From assembly GCF_029227915.1 (NCBI RefSeq), contig NC_079887.1, positions 25,729,650 to 25,793,649 of the forward strand: a DNA stretch of 64,000 nt, written 5' to 3'. Source of the stretch: Hydractinia symbiolongicarpus. Its lineage: Eukaryota; Cnidaria; Hydrozoa; Anthoathecata; Hydractiniidae. The notes beneath the pieces were generated by a model. It saw only the letters and a list, made by a program, of their open reading frames with translations, ran no database searches and had not been told where the DNA came from. Positions 23,151 to 36,203 of the stretch are shown piece after piece (positions within the stretch are counted from its first letter, which is position 1; each line of letters starts with the position of its first letter). The position numbers were made by a program, and so were the translations under genes.

Positions 23151-23755
23151 GTTTACTGCCTGGGTACTATCTTTGTATACTTTTGACTATACGGGCCAAG
23201 CCCGGGGTTTACGGGAAATCGCGGGTTTTCGTTTGCCGGCGATTAAACTTCTTTTATTCAGCTTCTCATCAGAAATGAAAACATTTTTGAAAACTACAAG
23301 TCTCATGCGTTTTAGTGGTGAAAAAATATTTTAAAAATTCGTTCGGGAAATGAGTTTACTCACTGGGTACTTTCTTTGTATACTTTTGACTATGCGGGCC
23401 GAGTCCGGGGTTTACGGGAAATGGCGGGTTTTCGTTTGCCGGCGATTAAACTTCTTTTATTTAGCGTCTCATCAAAAATGAAAACATTTTTGAAAACTTC
23501 AAGTCTCAAGCGTTTTAGTGGTGAAAAGATAATTTAAAAAATCGTTTTGGAAATGAGTTTACTCACAGGGTACTTTCTTTGTATACATTCGACTATACGG
23601 GCCAAGCCCGGGATTTACGGGAAATCGCGGGTTTTCGTTTGCCGGCGATTAAACCACTTTCATTAAGCGTCTCATCAAAAAAGAAAACATTTCTGAAAAC
23701 TACAAGTCTCATGCGTTTTAGTGGTGAAAAAATATTTTAAAAATTCGTTCGGGAA

Positions 23756-24973
23756 ATGAGTTTACTCACTGGGTACTTTCCTTGTATACTTTTGACTATA
23801 CGGGCCGAGTCCGGGATTTACGGGAAATCGCAGGTTTTCGTTTGCAGGCAATTAAACCACTTTCATTAAGCGTCTCATCAAAAATGAAAACATTTCTAAA
23901 AACTACAAGTCTCATGCGTTTTAGTGGGGAAAAAATAATTTAAAAATTCGTTAGGGAAATGGGTTTACACCCTGGGTACTCTCTTTGTATACTTTTGACT
24001 ATACGGGCCGAGTCCGGGATTTACGGGAAATCGCAGGTTTTCGTTTGCCGGCGATTAAACTTCTTTTATTCAGCGTCTCATCAAAAATGAAAACATTTCT
24101 GAAAACTACAAGTCTCATGCGTTTTAGTGGTGAAAAAATAATTTAAAAATTCGTTAGGAAAATGAGTTTACACCCTGGGTACTCTCTTTGTATACTTTTG
24201 ACTAAACGGGCCGAGTCCGGGATTTACGGGAAATCGCAGGTTTTCGTTTGCCGGCGATTAAACTTCTTTTATTCAGAGTCTCATCAAAAATGAAAACATT
24301 TTTGAAAACTACAAGTCTCATGCGTTTTAGTGGTGAAAAAATAATTTAAAAAATCGTTCGGGAAATGAGTTTACTCTCTGGGTACTTTCCTTGTATACTT
24401 TTGACTATACGGGCCGAGTCCGGGATTTACGGGAAATCGCAGGTTTTCGTTTGCAGGCAATTAAACCACTTTCATTAAGCGTCTCATCAAAAATGAAAAC
24501 ATTTCTAAAAACTACAAGTCTCATGCGTTTTAGTGGGGAAAAAATAATTTAAAAATTCGTTAGGGAAATGAGTTTACACCCTGGGTACTCTCTTTGTATA
24601 CTTTTGACTATACGGGCCGAGTCCGGGATTTACGGGAAATCGCAGGTTTTCGTTTGCCGGCGATTAAACTTCTTTTATTCAGCGTCTCATCAAAAATGAA
24701 AACATTTCTGAAAACTACAAGTCTCATGCGTTTTAGTGGTGAAAAAATAATTTAAAAATTCGTTAGGAAAATGAGTTTACACCCTGGGTACTCTCTTTGT
24801 ATACTTTTGACTAAACGGGCCGAGTCCGGGATTTACGGGAAATCGCAGGTTTTCGTTTGCCTGCGATTAAACTTCTTTTATTCAGAGTCTCATCAAAAAT
24901 GAAAACATTTTTGAAAACTACAAGTCTCATGCGTTTTAGTGGTGAAAAAATAATTTAAAAAATCGTTCGGGAA
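23756..24973 (+). repeat. 609-bp (three-unit) tandem pair
   Basis: The rare TTTGCAGGCAATTAAACC allele occurs at 23841 and 24450, exactly 609 bp apart. Unit starts at 23756, 24365 and 24974 bound two three-unit copies. The copies differ by a few bases (CTCACTGGG versus CTCTCTGGG, ATGGGTTTACACC versus ATGAGTTTACACC, GCCGGCG versus GCCTGCG). It lies in the stretch separating the two 4.46-kb-offset copies. Confidence 0.87.
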
Positions 24974-25144
24974 ATGAGTTTACTCACTGGGTACTTTCCT
25001 TGTATACTTTTAACTATACGGGCCGAGTCCGGGATTTTCGGGAAATCGCAGGTTTTCGTTTGCCGGCGATTAAACTTCTTTTATTCAGCGTCTCATCAAA
25101 AATGAAAACATTTCTGAAAACTACAAGTCTCATGCGTTTTATTG

Positions 25145-27611
25145 GTGAAAAGATAATTTAAAAAATCGTTTTGGAAATGAGTTTACTCACAGGGTACTTT
25201 CTTTGTATACATTCGACTATACGGGCCAAGCCCGGGATTTACGGGAAATCGAGGGTTTTCGTTTGCCGGCGATTAAACCACTTTCATTAAGCGTCTCATC
25301 AAAAAAGAAAACATTTCTGAAAACTACAAGTCTCATGCGTTTTAGTGGTGAAAAAATATTTTAAAAATTCGTCCGGGAAATGAGTTTACTCACTGGGTAC
25401 TTTCCTTGTATACTTTTGACTATACGGGCCGAGTCCGGGATTTACGGGAAATCGCAGGTTTTCGTTTGCAGGCGATTAAACCACTTTCATTAAGCGTCTC
25501 ATCAAAAATAAAAACATTTCTAAAAACTACAAGTCTCATGCGTTTTAGTGGGGAAAAAATAATTTAAAAATTCGTTAGGGAAATGAGTTTACACCCTGGG
25601 TACTCTCTTTGTATACTTTTGACTATACGGGCCGAGTCCGGGATTTACGGGAAATCGCAGGTTTTCGTTTGCCGGCAATTAAACTTCTTTTATTCAGCGT
25701 CTCATCAAAAATGAAAACATTTCTGAAAACTACAAGTCTCATGCGTTTTAGTGGTGAAAAAATAATTTAAAAATTCGTTAGGAAAATGAGTTTACACCCT
25801 GGGTACTCTCTTTGTATACTTTTGACTAAACGGGCCGAGTCCGGGATTTACGGGAAATCGCAGGTTTTCGTTTGCCGGCGATTAAACTTCTTTTATTCAG
25901 AGTCTCATCAAAAATGAAAACATTTTTGAAAACTACAAGTCTCATGCGTTTTAGTGGTGAAAAAATAATTTAAAAAATCGTTCGGGAAATGAGTTTACTC
26001 ACTGGGTACTTTCCTTGTATACTTTTAACTATACAGGCCGAGTCCGGGATTTTCGGGAAATCGCAGGTTTTCGTTTGCCGGCGATTAAACTTCTTTTATT
26101 CAGCGTCTCATCAAAAATGAAAACATTTCTGAAAACTACAAGTCTCATGCGTTTTAGTGGTGAAAAAATAATTTAAAAATTAGGGAAATGAGTCTACACC
26201 CTGGGTACTCTCTTTGTATACTTTTGACTATACGGGACGAGTCCGGGATTTACGGGAAATCGCGGGTATTCGTTTGCCGGCGCTTAAACTTCTTTTATTC
26301 AGCGTCTCATCAAAAATGAAAACATTTTTGAAAACTACAAGTCTCATGGGCTTTAGTTGTGAAATAACAATTTAAAAAATCGTTTGGGAAATTAGTTTAC
26401 TCACTGGGTACTTTCCTTGTATACTTTTGACTATACGGGCCGAGTCCGGGATTTACGGGAAATCGCAGGTTTTCGTTTGCAGGCGATTAAACTTCTTTTA
26501 TTCAGCGTCTCATCAAAAATGAAAACATTTTTGAAAACTACAAGTCTCATGCGTTTTAGTGGTGAAAAAATGAATTAAAAAATCGTTCGGGAAATGAGTT
26601 TACTCCCTGGGTACTATCTTTGTATACTTTTGACTATACGGGCCAAGCCCGGGATTTACGGTAAATTGCGGGTTTTCGTTTGCCGGCGATTAAACTTCTT
26701 TTATTCAGCGTCTCATCAGAAATGAAAACATTTTTGAAAACTACAAGTCTTATGCGCTTTAGTGGTGAAAAAATAATTTAAAAAATCGTTCTGGAAATGA
26801 GTTTACTCACAGGGTACTTTCTTTGTATACATTCGACTTTACGGGCCAAGCCCGGGATTTACGGGAAATCGCGGGTTTTCGTTTGCCGGCGATTAAACTT
26901 CTTTTATTTAGCGTCTCATCAGAAATGAAAACATTTTTGAAAACTACAAGTCTCATGCGTTTTAGTGGTGAAAAAATATTTTAAAAATTCGTTCGGGAAA
27001 TGAGTTTACTCACTGGGTACTTTCTTTGTATACTTTTGACTATGCGGGCCGAGTCCGGGGTTTACGGGAAATGGTGGGTTTTCGTTTGCCGGCGATTAAA
27101 CTTCTTTTATTTAGCGTCTCATCAAAAATGAAAACATTTTTGAAAACTACAAGTCTCAAGCGTTTTAGTGGTGAAAAGATAATTTAAAAAATCGTTTTGG
27201 AAATGAGTTTACTCATAGGGTACTTTCTTTGTATACATTCGACTATACGGGCCAAGCCCGGGATTTACGGGAAATCGCGGGTTTTCGTTTGCCGGCGATT
27301 AAACCACTTTCATTAAGCGTCTCATCAAAAATGAAAATATTTCTGAAAACTACAAGTCTCATGCGTTTTAGTGGTGAAAAAATATTTTAAAAATTCGTTC
27401 GGGAAATGAGTTTACTCACTGGGTACTTTCCTTGTATACTTTTGACTATACGGGCCGAGTCCGGGATTTACGGGAAATCGCAGGTTTTCGTTTGCCGGCG
27501 ATTAAACCACTTTCATTAAGCGTCTCATCAAAAATGAAAACATTTCTAAAAACTACAAGTCTCATGCGTTTTAGTGGTGAAAAAATAATTTAAAAATTCG
27601 TTAGGGAAATG
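25145..27611 (+). repeat. 4.46-kb-offset duplicated segment, copy 2
   Basis: This matches 20685-23150 unit for unit. The left edge lies within a unit near 25140, where CATGCG and a CTACAAG body join a GAAAAGATAATTT tail. In copy 1 the same tail follows AAGCGTTTTAG and CTTCAAG. The right edge is near 27612, after which copy 1 continues CTGCCTGGGTACTATC and copy 2 continues CACCCTGGGTACTCTC. Confidence 0.84.
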
Positions 27612-30590
27612 AGTTTACACCCTGGGTACTCTCTTTGTATACTTTTGACTATACGGGCCGAGTCCGGGATTTACGGGAAATCGCAGGTTTTCGTTTGCCG
27701 GCGATTAAACTTCTTTTATTCAGCGTTTCATCAAAAATGAAAACATTTCTGAAAACTACAAGTCTCATGCGTTTTAGTGGTGAAAAAATAATTTAAAAAT
27801 TCGTAAGGAAAATGAGTTTACACCCTGGGTACTCTCTTTGTATACTTTTGACTAAACGGGCCGAGTCCGGGATTTACGGGAAATCGCAGGTTTTCGTTTG
27901 CCGGCGATTAAACTTCTTTTATTCAGAGTCTCATCAAAAATGAAAACATTTTTGAAAACTACAAGTCTCATGCGTTTTAGTGGTGAAAAAATAATTTAAA
28001 AAATCGTTCGGGAAATGAGTATACTCACTGGGTACTTTCCTTGTATACTTTTAACTATACGGGCCGAGTCCGGGATTTACGGGAAATCGCAGGTTTTCGT
28101 TTGCCGGCGATTAAACTTCTTTTATTCAGCGTCTCATCAAAAATGAAAACATTTCTGAAAACTACAAGTCTCATGCGTTTTAGTGGTGAAAAAATAATTT
28201 AAAAATTCGTTGGGGAAATGAGTCTACACCCTGGGTACTCTCTTTGTATACTTTTGACTATACGGGACGAGTCCGGGATTTACGGGAAATCGCAGGTTTT
28301 CGTTTGCCGGCAATTAAACTTCTTTTATTCAGCGTCTCATCAAAAATGAAAACATTTTTGAAAAGTACAAGTCTCATGCGTTTTAGTGGTGAAAAAATAA
28401 TTTAAAAAATCGTTCGGGAAATGAGTTTACTCACTGGGTACTTTCCTTGTATACTTTTAACTATACGGGCCGAGTCCGGGATTTACGGGAAATCGCGGGA
28501 TTTCGTTTGCCGGCGATTAAACCTCTTTTATTAAGCGTCTCATCAAAAATGAAAACATTTTTAAAAACTACAAGTCTCATGGGCTTTAGTGGTGAAATAA
28601 TAATTTAAAAAATCGTTCGGGAAATGAGTTTACACCCCGGGTACTTTCTTTGTATACTTTTGACTATACGGGCCGAGTCCGGGATTTACGGGAAATCGCA
28701 GGTTTTCGTTTGCCGGCGATTAAACCACATTCATTAAGCGTCTCATCAAAAATGAAAAGATTTCTGAAAACTACAAGTCTCATGCGTTTAAGTGGTGAAA
28801 AAATAATTTAAAAAATCGTTCGGGAAATGAGTTTACTCCCTGGGTACTTTCTTTGTATACTTTTGACTACACGGGCCGAGTCCGGGATTTACGGGAAATC
28901 GCGGGTATTCGTTTGCCGGCGATTAAACTTCTTTTATTCAGCGTCTCATCAAAAATGAAAACATTTTTAAAAACTACAAGTCTCATAAGCTTTAGTGGTG
29001 AAATAATAATTTAAAAAATCGTTTGGGAAATTAGTTTACTCCCTGGGTACTTTCTTTGTATACTTTTGACTATACGGGCCGAGTCCGGGATTTACGGGAA
29101 ATCGCAGGTTTTCGTTTGCCGGCGATTAAACTTCTTTTATTCAGCGTCTCATCAAAAATGAAAACATTTTTGAAAACTACAAGTCTCATGCGTTTTAGTG
29201 GTGAAAAAATGAATTAAAAAATCGTTCGGGAAATGAGTTTACTCCCTGGGTACTATTTTTGTATACTTTTGACTATACGGGCCAAGCCCGGGATTTACGG
29301 GAAATCGCAGGTTTTCGTTTGCTGGCGATTAAACCACTTTCATTAAGCGTCTCATCAAAAATGAAAAGATTTCTGAAAAATACAAGTCTCATGCGTTTTA
29401 GTGGTGAAAAAATAATTTAAAAAATCGTTCGGGAAATGAGTTTACTCCCTGGGTACTTTCTTTGTATACTTTTGACTATACGGGCCGAGTCCGGGATTTA
29501 CGGGAAATCGCGGGTATTCGTTTGCCGGCGATTAAACTTCTTTTATTTAGCGTCTCATCAAAAATGAAAACATTTTTAAAAACTACAAGTCTCATGGGCT
29601 TTAGTGGTGAAATAATAATTTAAAAAATCGTTTGGGAAATTAGTTTACTCCCTGGGTATTTTCTTTGTATACTTTTGACTATACGGGCCGAGTCCGGGAT
29701 TTACGGGAAATCGCAGGTTTTCGTTTGCCGGCGATTAAACTTCTTTTATTCAGCGTCTCATCAAAAATGAAAACATTTTTGAAAACTACAAGTCTCATGC
29801 GTTTTAGTGGTGAAAAAATGAATTAAAAATCGTTCGGGAAATGAGTTTACTCCCTGGGTACTATCTTTGTATACTTTTGACTATACGGGCCAAGCCCGGG
29901 ATTTACGGGAAATCGCAGGTTTTCGTTTGCCGGGGATTAAACCACTTTCATTAAGCGTCTCATCAAAAATGAAAAGATTTCTGAAAACTACAAGTCTCAT
30001 GCGTTTTAGTGGTGAAAAAATAATTTAAAAAATCGTTCGGGAAATGAGTTTACTCCCTGGGTACTTTCTTTGTATACTTTTGACTATACGGGCCGAGTCC
30101 GGGATTTACGGGAAATCGCGGGTATTCGTTTGCCGGCGCGTAAACTTCTTTTATTCAGCGTCTAATCAAAAATGAAAACATTTTTGAAAACTACAAGTCT
30201 CATGGGCTTTAGTTGTGAAATAACAATTTAAAAAATCGTTTGGGAAATTAGTTTACTCCCTGGGTACTTTCCTTGTATACTTTTGACTATACGGGCCAAG
30301 CCCGGGATTTACGGGAAATTGCGGGTTTTCGTTTGCCGGCGATTAAACTTCTTTTATTCAGCGTCTCATCAGAAATGAAAACATTTTTGAAAACTACAAG
30401 TCTTATGCGCTTTAGTGGTGAAAAAATAATTTAAAAAATCGTTCTGGAAATGAGTTTACTCACAGGGTACTTTCTTTGTATACATTCGACTATACGGGCC
30501 AAGCCCGGGATTTACGGGAAATCGCGGGTTTTCGTTTGCCGGCGATTAAACTTCTTTTATTCAGCGTCTCATCAAAAATGAAAACATTTC
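27612..30590 (+). repeat. Mixed satellite units between block systems
   Basis: No local tandem higher-order pair was recognised here. Units at about 28.5-30.0 kb resemble those of 7.8-9.6 kb (GGGATTTCG, ACACCCC, AAAAGATTTCTG, AAAATGAATTAAA types). They match 44.3-46.0 kb even more closely, sharing the rare GCGTTTAAGTGG allele (28781 and 44823). Nothing but satellite is present. Confidence 0.8.
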
Positions 30591-32010
30591 TGAAAACTAC
30601 AAGTCTCATGCGTTTTAGTGGTGAAAAAATAATTTAAAAAATCGTTCTGGAAATGAGTTTACACCCTGTGTACTCTCTTTGTATACTTTTGACTATACGG
30701 GTCGAGTCCGGGATTTACGGGAAATCGCAGGCTTTCGTTTGCCGGCGATTAAACTTCTTTTATTCAGCGTCTCATCAAAAATGAAAACATTTCTGAAAAC
30801 TACAAGTCTCATGCGTTTTAGTGGTGAAAAAATAATTTAAAAATTCGTTAGGGAAATGAGTTTACACCCTGGGTACTCTCTTTGTATACTTTTGACTAAA
30901 CGGGTCGAGTCCGGGATTTACGGGAAATCGCAGGTTTTCGTTTGCCGGCGATTAAACTTCTTTTATTCAGCGTCTCATCAAAAATAAAAACATTTTTGAA
31001 AACTACAAGTCTCATGCGTTTTAGTGGTGAAAAAATAATTTAAAAAATCGTTCGGGAAATGAGTTTACTCACTGGGTACTTTCCTTGTATACTTTTAACT
31101 ATACGGGCCGAGTCCGGGATTTACGGGAAATCGCAGGTTTTCGTTTGCCGGCGATTAAACTTCTTTTATTCAGCGTCTCATCAAAAATGAAAACAGTTCT
31201 GAAAACTACAAGTCTCATGCGTTTTAGTGGTGAAAAAATAATTTAAAAATTCGTTAGGGAAATGAGTCTACACCCTGGGTACTCTCTTTGTATACTTTTG
31301 ACTATACGGGACGAGTCCGGGATTTACGGGAAATAGCAGGTTTTCGTTTGCCGGCAATTAAACTTCTTTTATTCAGCGTCTCATCAAAAATGAAAACATT
31401 TTTGAAAAGTACAAGTCTCATGCGTTTTAGTGGTGAAAAAATGATTTAAAAATCGTTCGGGAAATGAGTTTACTCACTGGGTACTTTCCTTGTATACTTT
31501 TAACTATACGGGCCGAGTCCGGGATTTACGGGAAATCGCGGGTTTTCGTTTGCCGGCGATTAAACTTCTTTTATTCAGCGTCTCATCAAAAATGAAAACA
31601 TTTTTAAAAACTACAAGTCTCATGGGCTTCAGTGGTGAAATAATAATTTAAAAAATCGTTTGGGAAATGAGTTTACTCCCTGGGTACTTTCTTTGTATAA
31701 TTTTGACTATACGGGCAGAGTCCAGGATTTACGGGAAATCGCAGGTTTTCGTTTGCCGGCGATTAAACTTCTTTTATTCAGCGTCTCATCAAAAATGAAA
31801 ACATTTTTAAAAACTACAAGTCTCATGCGTTTTAGTGGTGAAAAAGTAATTTAAAAAATCGTTCGGGAAATGAGTTTACTCACTGGGTACTTTCCTTGTA
31901 TACTTTTAACTATACGGGCCGAGTCCGGGATTTACGGGAAATCGCAGGTTTTCGTTTGCCGGCGATTAAACTTCTTTTATTCAGCATCTCATCAAAAATA
32001 AAAACATTTT
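30591..32010 (+). repeat. 1420-bp higher-order repeat, copy 1 (7 units)
   Basis: Seven units are repeated directly 1420 bp later. Markers are the CACCCTGTGTACTC unit (30653 and 32073), the AAACAGTTCTG allele (31191 and 32611), CGGCAATTAAAC with AAAAGTACAAG, and the TATAATTTTGAC with GGGCAGAGTCCAGG unit (near 31669 and 33089). I saw no base difference between the first two copies when comparing line by line. The edge near 30591 is set by AACATTTCTG before it versus AACATTTTTG before copy 2. Confidence 0.9.
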
Positions 32011-33430
32011 TGAAAACTACAAGTCTCATGCGTTTTAGTGGTGAAAAAATAATTTAAAAAATCGTTCTGGAAATGAGTTTACACCCTGTGTACTCTCTTT
32101 GTATACTTTTGACTATACGGGTCGAGTCCGGGATTTACGGGAAATCGCAGGCTTTCGTTTGCCGGCGATTAAACTTCTTTTATTCAGCGTCTCATCAAAA
32201 ATGAAAACATTTCTGAAAACTACAAGTCTCATGCGTTTTAGTGGTGAAAAAATAATTTAAAAATTCGTTAGGGAAATGAGTTTACACCCTGGGTACTCTC
32301 TTTGTATACTTTTGACTAAACGGGTCGAGTCCGGGATTTACGGGAAATCGCAGGTTTTCGTTTGCCGGCGATTAAACTTCTTTTATTCAGCGTCTCATCA
32401 AAAATAAAAACATTTTTGAAAACTACAAGTCTCATGCGTTTTAGTGGTGAAAAAATAATTTAAAAAATCGTTCGGGAAATGAGTTTACTCACTGGGTACT
32501 TTCCTTGTATACTTTTAACTATACGGGCCGAGTCCGGGATTTACGGGAAATCGCAGGTTTTCGTTTGCCGGCGATTAAACTTCTTTTATTCAGCGTCTCA
32601 TCAAAAATGAAAACAGTTCTGAAAACTACAAGTCTCATGCGTTTTAGTGGTGAAAAAATAATTTAAAAATTCGTTAGGGAAATGAGTCTACACCCTGGGT
32701 ACTCTCTTTGTATACTTTTGACTATACGGGACGAGTCCGGGATTTACGGGAAATAGCAGGTTTTCGTTTGCCGGCAATTAAACTTCTTTTATTCAGCGTC
32801 TCATCAAAAATGAAAACATTTTTGAAAAGTACAAGTCTCATGCGTTTTAGTGGTGAAAAAATGATTTAAAAATCGTTCGGGAAATGAGTTTACTCACTGG
32901 GTACTTTCCTTGTATACTTTTAACTATACGGGCCGAGTCCGGGATTTACGGGAAATCGCGGGTTTTCGTTTGCCGGCGATTAAACTTCTTTTATTCAGCG
33001 TCTCATCAAAAATGAAAACATTTTTAAAAACTACAAGTCTCATGGGCTTCAGTGGTGAAATAATAATTTAAAAAATCGTTTGGGAAATGAGTTTACTCCC
33101 TGGGTACTTTCTTTGTATAATTTTGACTATACGGGCAGAGTCCAGGATTTACGGGAAATCGCAGGTTTTCGTTTGCCGGCGATTAAACTTCTTTTATTCA
33201 GCGTCTCATCAAAAATGAAAACATTTTTAAAAACTACAAGTCTCATGCGTTTTAGTGGTGAAAAAGTAATTTAAAAAATCGTTCGGGAAATGAGTTTACT
33301 CACTGGGTACTTTCCTTGTATACTTTTAACTATACGGGCCGAGTCCGGGATTTACGGGAAATCGCAGGTTTTCGTTTGCCGGCGATTAAACTTCTTTTAT
33401 TCAGCATCTCATCAAAAATAAAAACATTTT
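32011..33430 (+). repeat. 1420-bp higher-order repeat, copy 2 (7 units)
   Basis: This is the immediate tandem partner of 30591-32010. The rare CAGCATCTCATC with AAAATAAAAAC unit near 31985 recurs near 33405, also at 1420 bp. The two copies appear identical to me, so this is among the youngest duplications in the window, or it has been kept identical by conversion. Confidence 0.9.
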
Positions 33431-34308
33431 TGAAAACTACAAGTCTCATGCGTTTTAGTGGTGAAAAAATAATTTAAAAAATCGTTCGGGAAATGAGTTT
33501 ACTCACTGGGTACTTTCCTTGTATACTTTTAACTATACGGGCCGAGTCCGGGATTTACGGGAAATCGCAGGTTTTCGTTTGCCGGCGATTAAACTTCTTT
33601 TATTCAGCGTCTCATCAAAAATGAAAACAGTTCTGAAAACTACAAGTCTCATGCGTTTTAGTGGTGAAAAAATAATTTAAAAATTCGTTAGGGAAATGAG
33701 TCTACACCCTGGGTACTCTCTTTGTATACTTTTGACTATACGGGACGAGTCCGGGATTTACGGGAAATAGCAGGTTTTCGTTTGCCGGCAATTAAACTTC
33801 TTTTATTCAGCGTCTCATCAAAAATGAAAACATTTTTGAAAAGTACAAGTCTCATGCGTTTTAGTGGTGAAAAAATGATTTAAAAATCGTTCGGGAAATG
33901 AGTTTACTCACTGGGTACTTTCCTTGTATACTTTTAACTATACGGGCCGAGTCCGGGATTTACGGGAAATCGCGGGTTTTCGTTTGCCGGCGATTAAACT
34001 TCTTTTATTCAGCGTCTCATCAAAAATGAAAACATTTTTAAAAACTACAAGTCTCATGGGCTTCAGTGGTGAAATAATAATTTAAAAAATCGTTTGGGAA
34101 ATGAGTTTACTCCCTGGGTACTTTCTTTGTATAATTTTGACTATACGGGCAGAGTCCAGGATTTACGGGAAATCGCAGGTTTTCGTTTGCCGGCGATTAA
34201 ACTTCTTTTACTCAGCGTCTCATCAAAAATGAAAACATTTTTAAAAACTACAAGTCTCATGCGTTTTAGTGGTGAAAAAGTAATTTAAAAAATCGTTCGG
34301 GAAATGAG
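33431..34308 (+). repeat. 1420-bp higher-order repeat, copy 3, two units missing
   Basis: The series continues with markers at 1014-bp spacing (AAACAGTTCTG at 33625, TATAATTTTGAC near 34130). That is 1420 less two units, the CACCCTGTG and TTTGACTAAACGG units having been skipped. One private change is visible (TTTTACTCAGCG near 34208 in place of TTTTATTCAGCG). The same unit order recurs once more, offset 2652 bp, between about 36.1 and 36.95 kb. Confidence 0.86.
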
Positions 34309-35181
34309 TTTACTCCCTGGGTGCTTTCTTTGTATACTTTTGACTATACGGGCCAAGCCCGGGATTTACCGGAAATCGCGGGTTTTCGTTTGCCGGCGAT
34401 TAAACTTCTTTTATTCAGGGTCTCATCAAAAATGAAAACATTTTAAAAAACTACAAGTCTTATGCGTTTTAGTGGTGAAAAAATAATTTAAAAAATCGTT
34501 CTGGAAATGAGTTTACTCCCTGGGTACTTTCTTTGTATACTTTTGACTATACGGGCCAAGCCCGAAGTTTACGGGAAATCGCGGGTTTTCGTTTGCCGGC
34601 GATTAAACTTCTTTTATTCAGCGTCTCATCAAAAATGAAAACATTTTTGAAAACTACAAGTCTCATGCGTCATGCGTTTTAGTGGTGAAAAAATAATTTA
34701 AAAAATCGTTCTGGAAATGAGTTTACACCCTGTGTACTCTCTTTGTATACTTTTGACTATACGGGTCGAGTCCGGGATTTACGGGAAATCGCAGGCTTTC
34801 GTTTGCCGGCGATTAAACTTCTTTTATTCAGCGTCTCATCAAAAATGAAAACATTTCTGAAAACTACAAGTCTCATGCGTTTTAGTGGTGAAAAAATAAT
34901 TTAAAAATTCGTTAGGGAAATGAGTTTACACCCTGGGTACTCTCTTTGTATACTTTTGACTAAACGGGCCGAGTCCGGGATTTACGGGAAATCGCAGGTT
35001 TTCGTTTGCCGGCGATTAAACTTCTTTTATTCAGCGTCTCATCAAAAATAAAAACATTTTTGAAAACTACAAGTCTCATGCGTTTTAGTGGTGAAAAAAT
35101 AATTTAAAAAATCGTTCGGGAAATGAGTTTACTCACTGGGTACTTTCCTTGTATACTTTTAACTATACGGGCCGAGTCCGG
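34160..35181 (+). repeat. 1022-bp higher-order repeat, copy 1 (5 units plus 7 bp)
   Basis: The GGGTGCTTTC unit (34319 and 35341), the CCCGAAGTTTACGG unit and the seven-base insertion unit all recur at 1022 bp. The length is five units plus the insertion. The left edge lies near unit position 58, where copy 1 changes from the GCAGAGTCCAGG type to shared sequence. Confidence 0.85.
34664..34676 (+). repeat. 7-bp duplication CATGCGT within a unit
   Basis: The normal CATGCGTTTTAG reads CATGCGTCATGCGTTTTAG, a direct duplication of seven bases. The same change occurs at 35686, 1022 bp downstream. I saw it nowhere else. It explains why spacings across this region exceed whole multiples of 203 by 7 or 13 bp. 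Confidence 0.93.
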
Positions 35182-36203
35182 GATTTACGGGAAATCGCAG
35201 GTTTTCGTTTGCCGGCGATTAAACTTCTTTTATTCAGCGTCTCATCAAAAATGAAAACATTTTTAAAAACTACAAGTCTCATGCGTTTTAGTGGTGAAAA
35301 AGTAATTTAAAAAATCGTTCGGGAAATGAGTTTACTCCCTGGGTGCTTTCTTTGTATACTTTTGACTATACGGGCCAAGCCCGGGATTTACCGGAAATCG
35401 CGGGTTTTCGTTTGCCGGCGATTAAACTTCTTTTATTCAGGGTCTCATCAAAAATGAAAACATTTTAAAAAACTACAAGTCTTATGCGTTTTAGTGGTGA
35501 AAAAATAATTTAAAAAATCGTTCTGGAAATGAGTTTACTCCCAGGGTACTTTCTTTGTATACTTTTGACTATACGGGCCAAGCCCGAAGTTTACGGGAAA
35601 TCGCGGGTTTTCGTTTGCCGGCGATTAAACTTCTTTTATTCAGCGTCTCATCAAAAATGAAAACATTTTTGAAAACTACAAGTCTCATGCGTCATGCGTT
35701 TTAGTGGTGAAAAAATAATTTAAAAAATCGTTCTGGAAATGAGTTTACACCCTGTGTACTCTCTTTGTATACTTTTGACTATACGGGTCGAGTCCGGGAT
35801 TTACGGGAAATCGCAGGCTTTCGTTTGCCGGCGATTAAACTTCTTTTATTCAGCGTCTCATCAAAAATGAAAACATTTCTGAAAACTACAAGTCTCATGC
35901 GTTTTAGTGGTGAAAAAATAATTTAAAAATTCGTTAGGGAAATGAGTTTACACCCTGGGTACTCTCTTTGTATACTTTTGACTAAACGGGCCGAGTCCGG
36001 GATTTACGGGAAATCGCAGGTTTTCGTTTGCCGGCGATTAAACTTCTTTTATTCAGCGTCTCATCAAAAATAAAAACATTTTTGAAAACTACAAGTCTCA
36101 TGCGTTTTAGTGGTGAAAAAATAATTTAAAAAATCGTTCGGGAAATGAGTTTACTCACTGGGTACTTTCCTTGTATACTTTTAACTATACGGGCCGAGTC
36201 CGG
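35182..36203 (+). repeat. 1022-bp higher-order repeat, copy 2
   Basis: This is the tandem partner of 34160-35181, with the same seven-base insertion and CCCGAAG unit. A small difference is CTCCCAGGG near 35541 where copy 1 has CTCCCTGGG. After about 36.26 kb it continues with the AAACAGTTCTG unit rather than the AAACATTTTTAAAAAC unit that ends copy 1. Confidence 0.85.

Noticed and set aside
30591-33430. Assembly artefact as the explanation for identical blocks
   Set aside because: It cannot be excluded without reads, but whole-unit indels, overlapping blocks and private point changes between most block pairs are more natural for true sequence; only the 1420-bp pair looks identical enough to keep this doubt.
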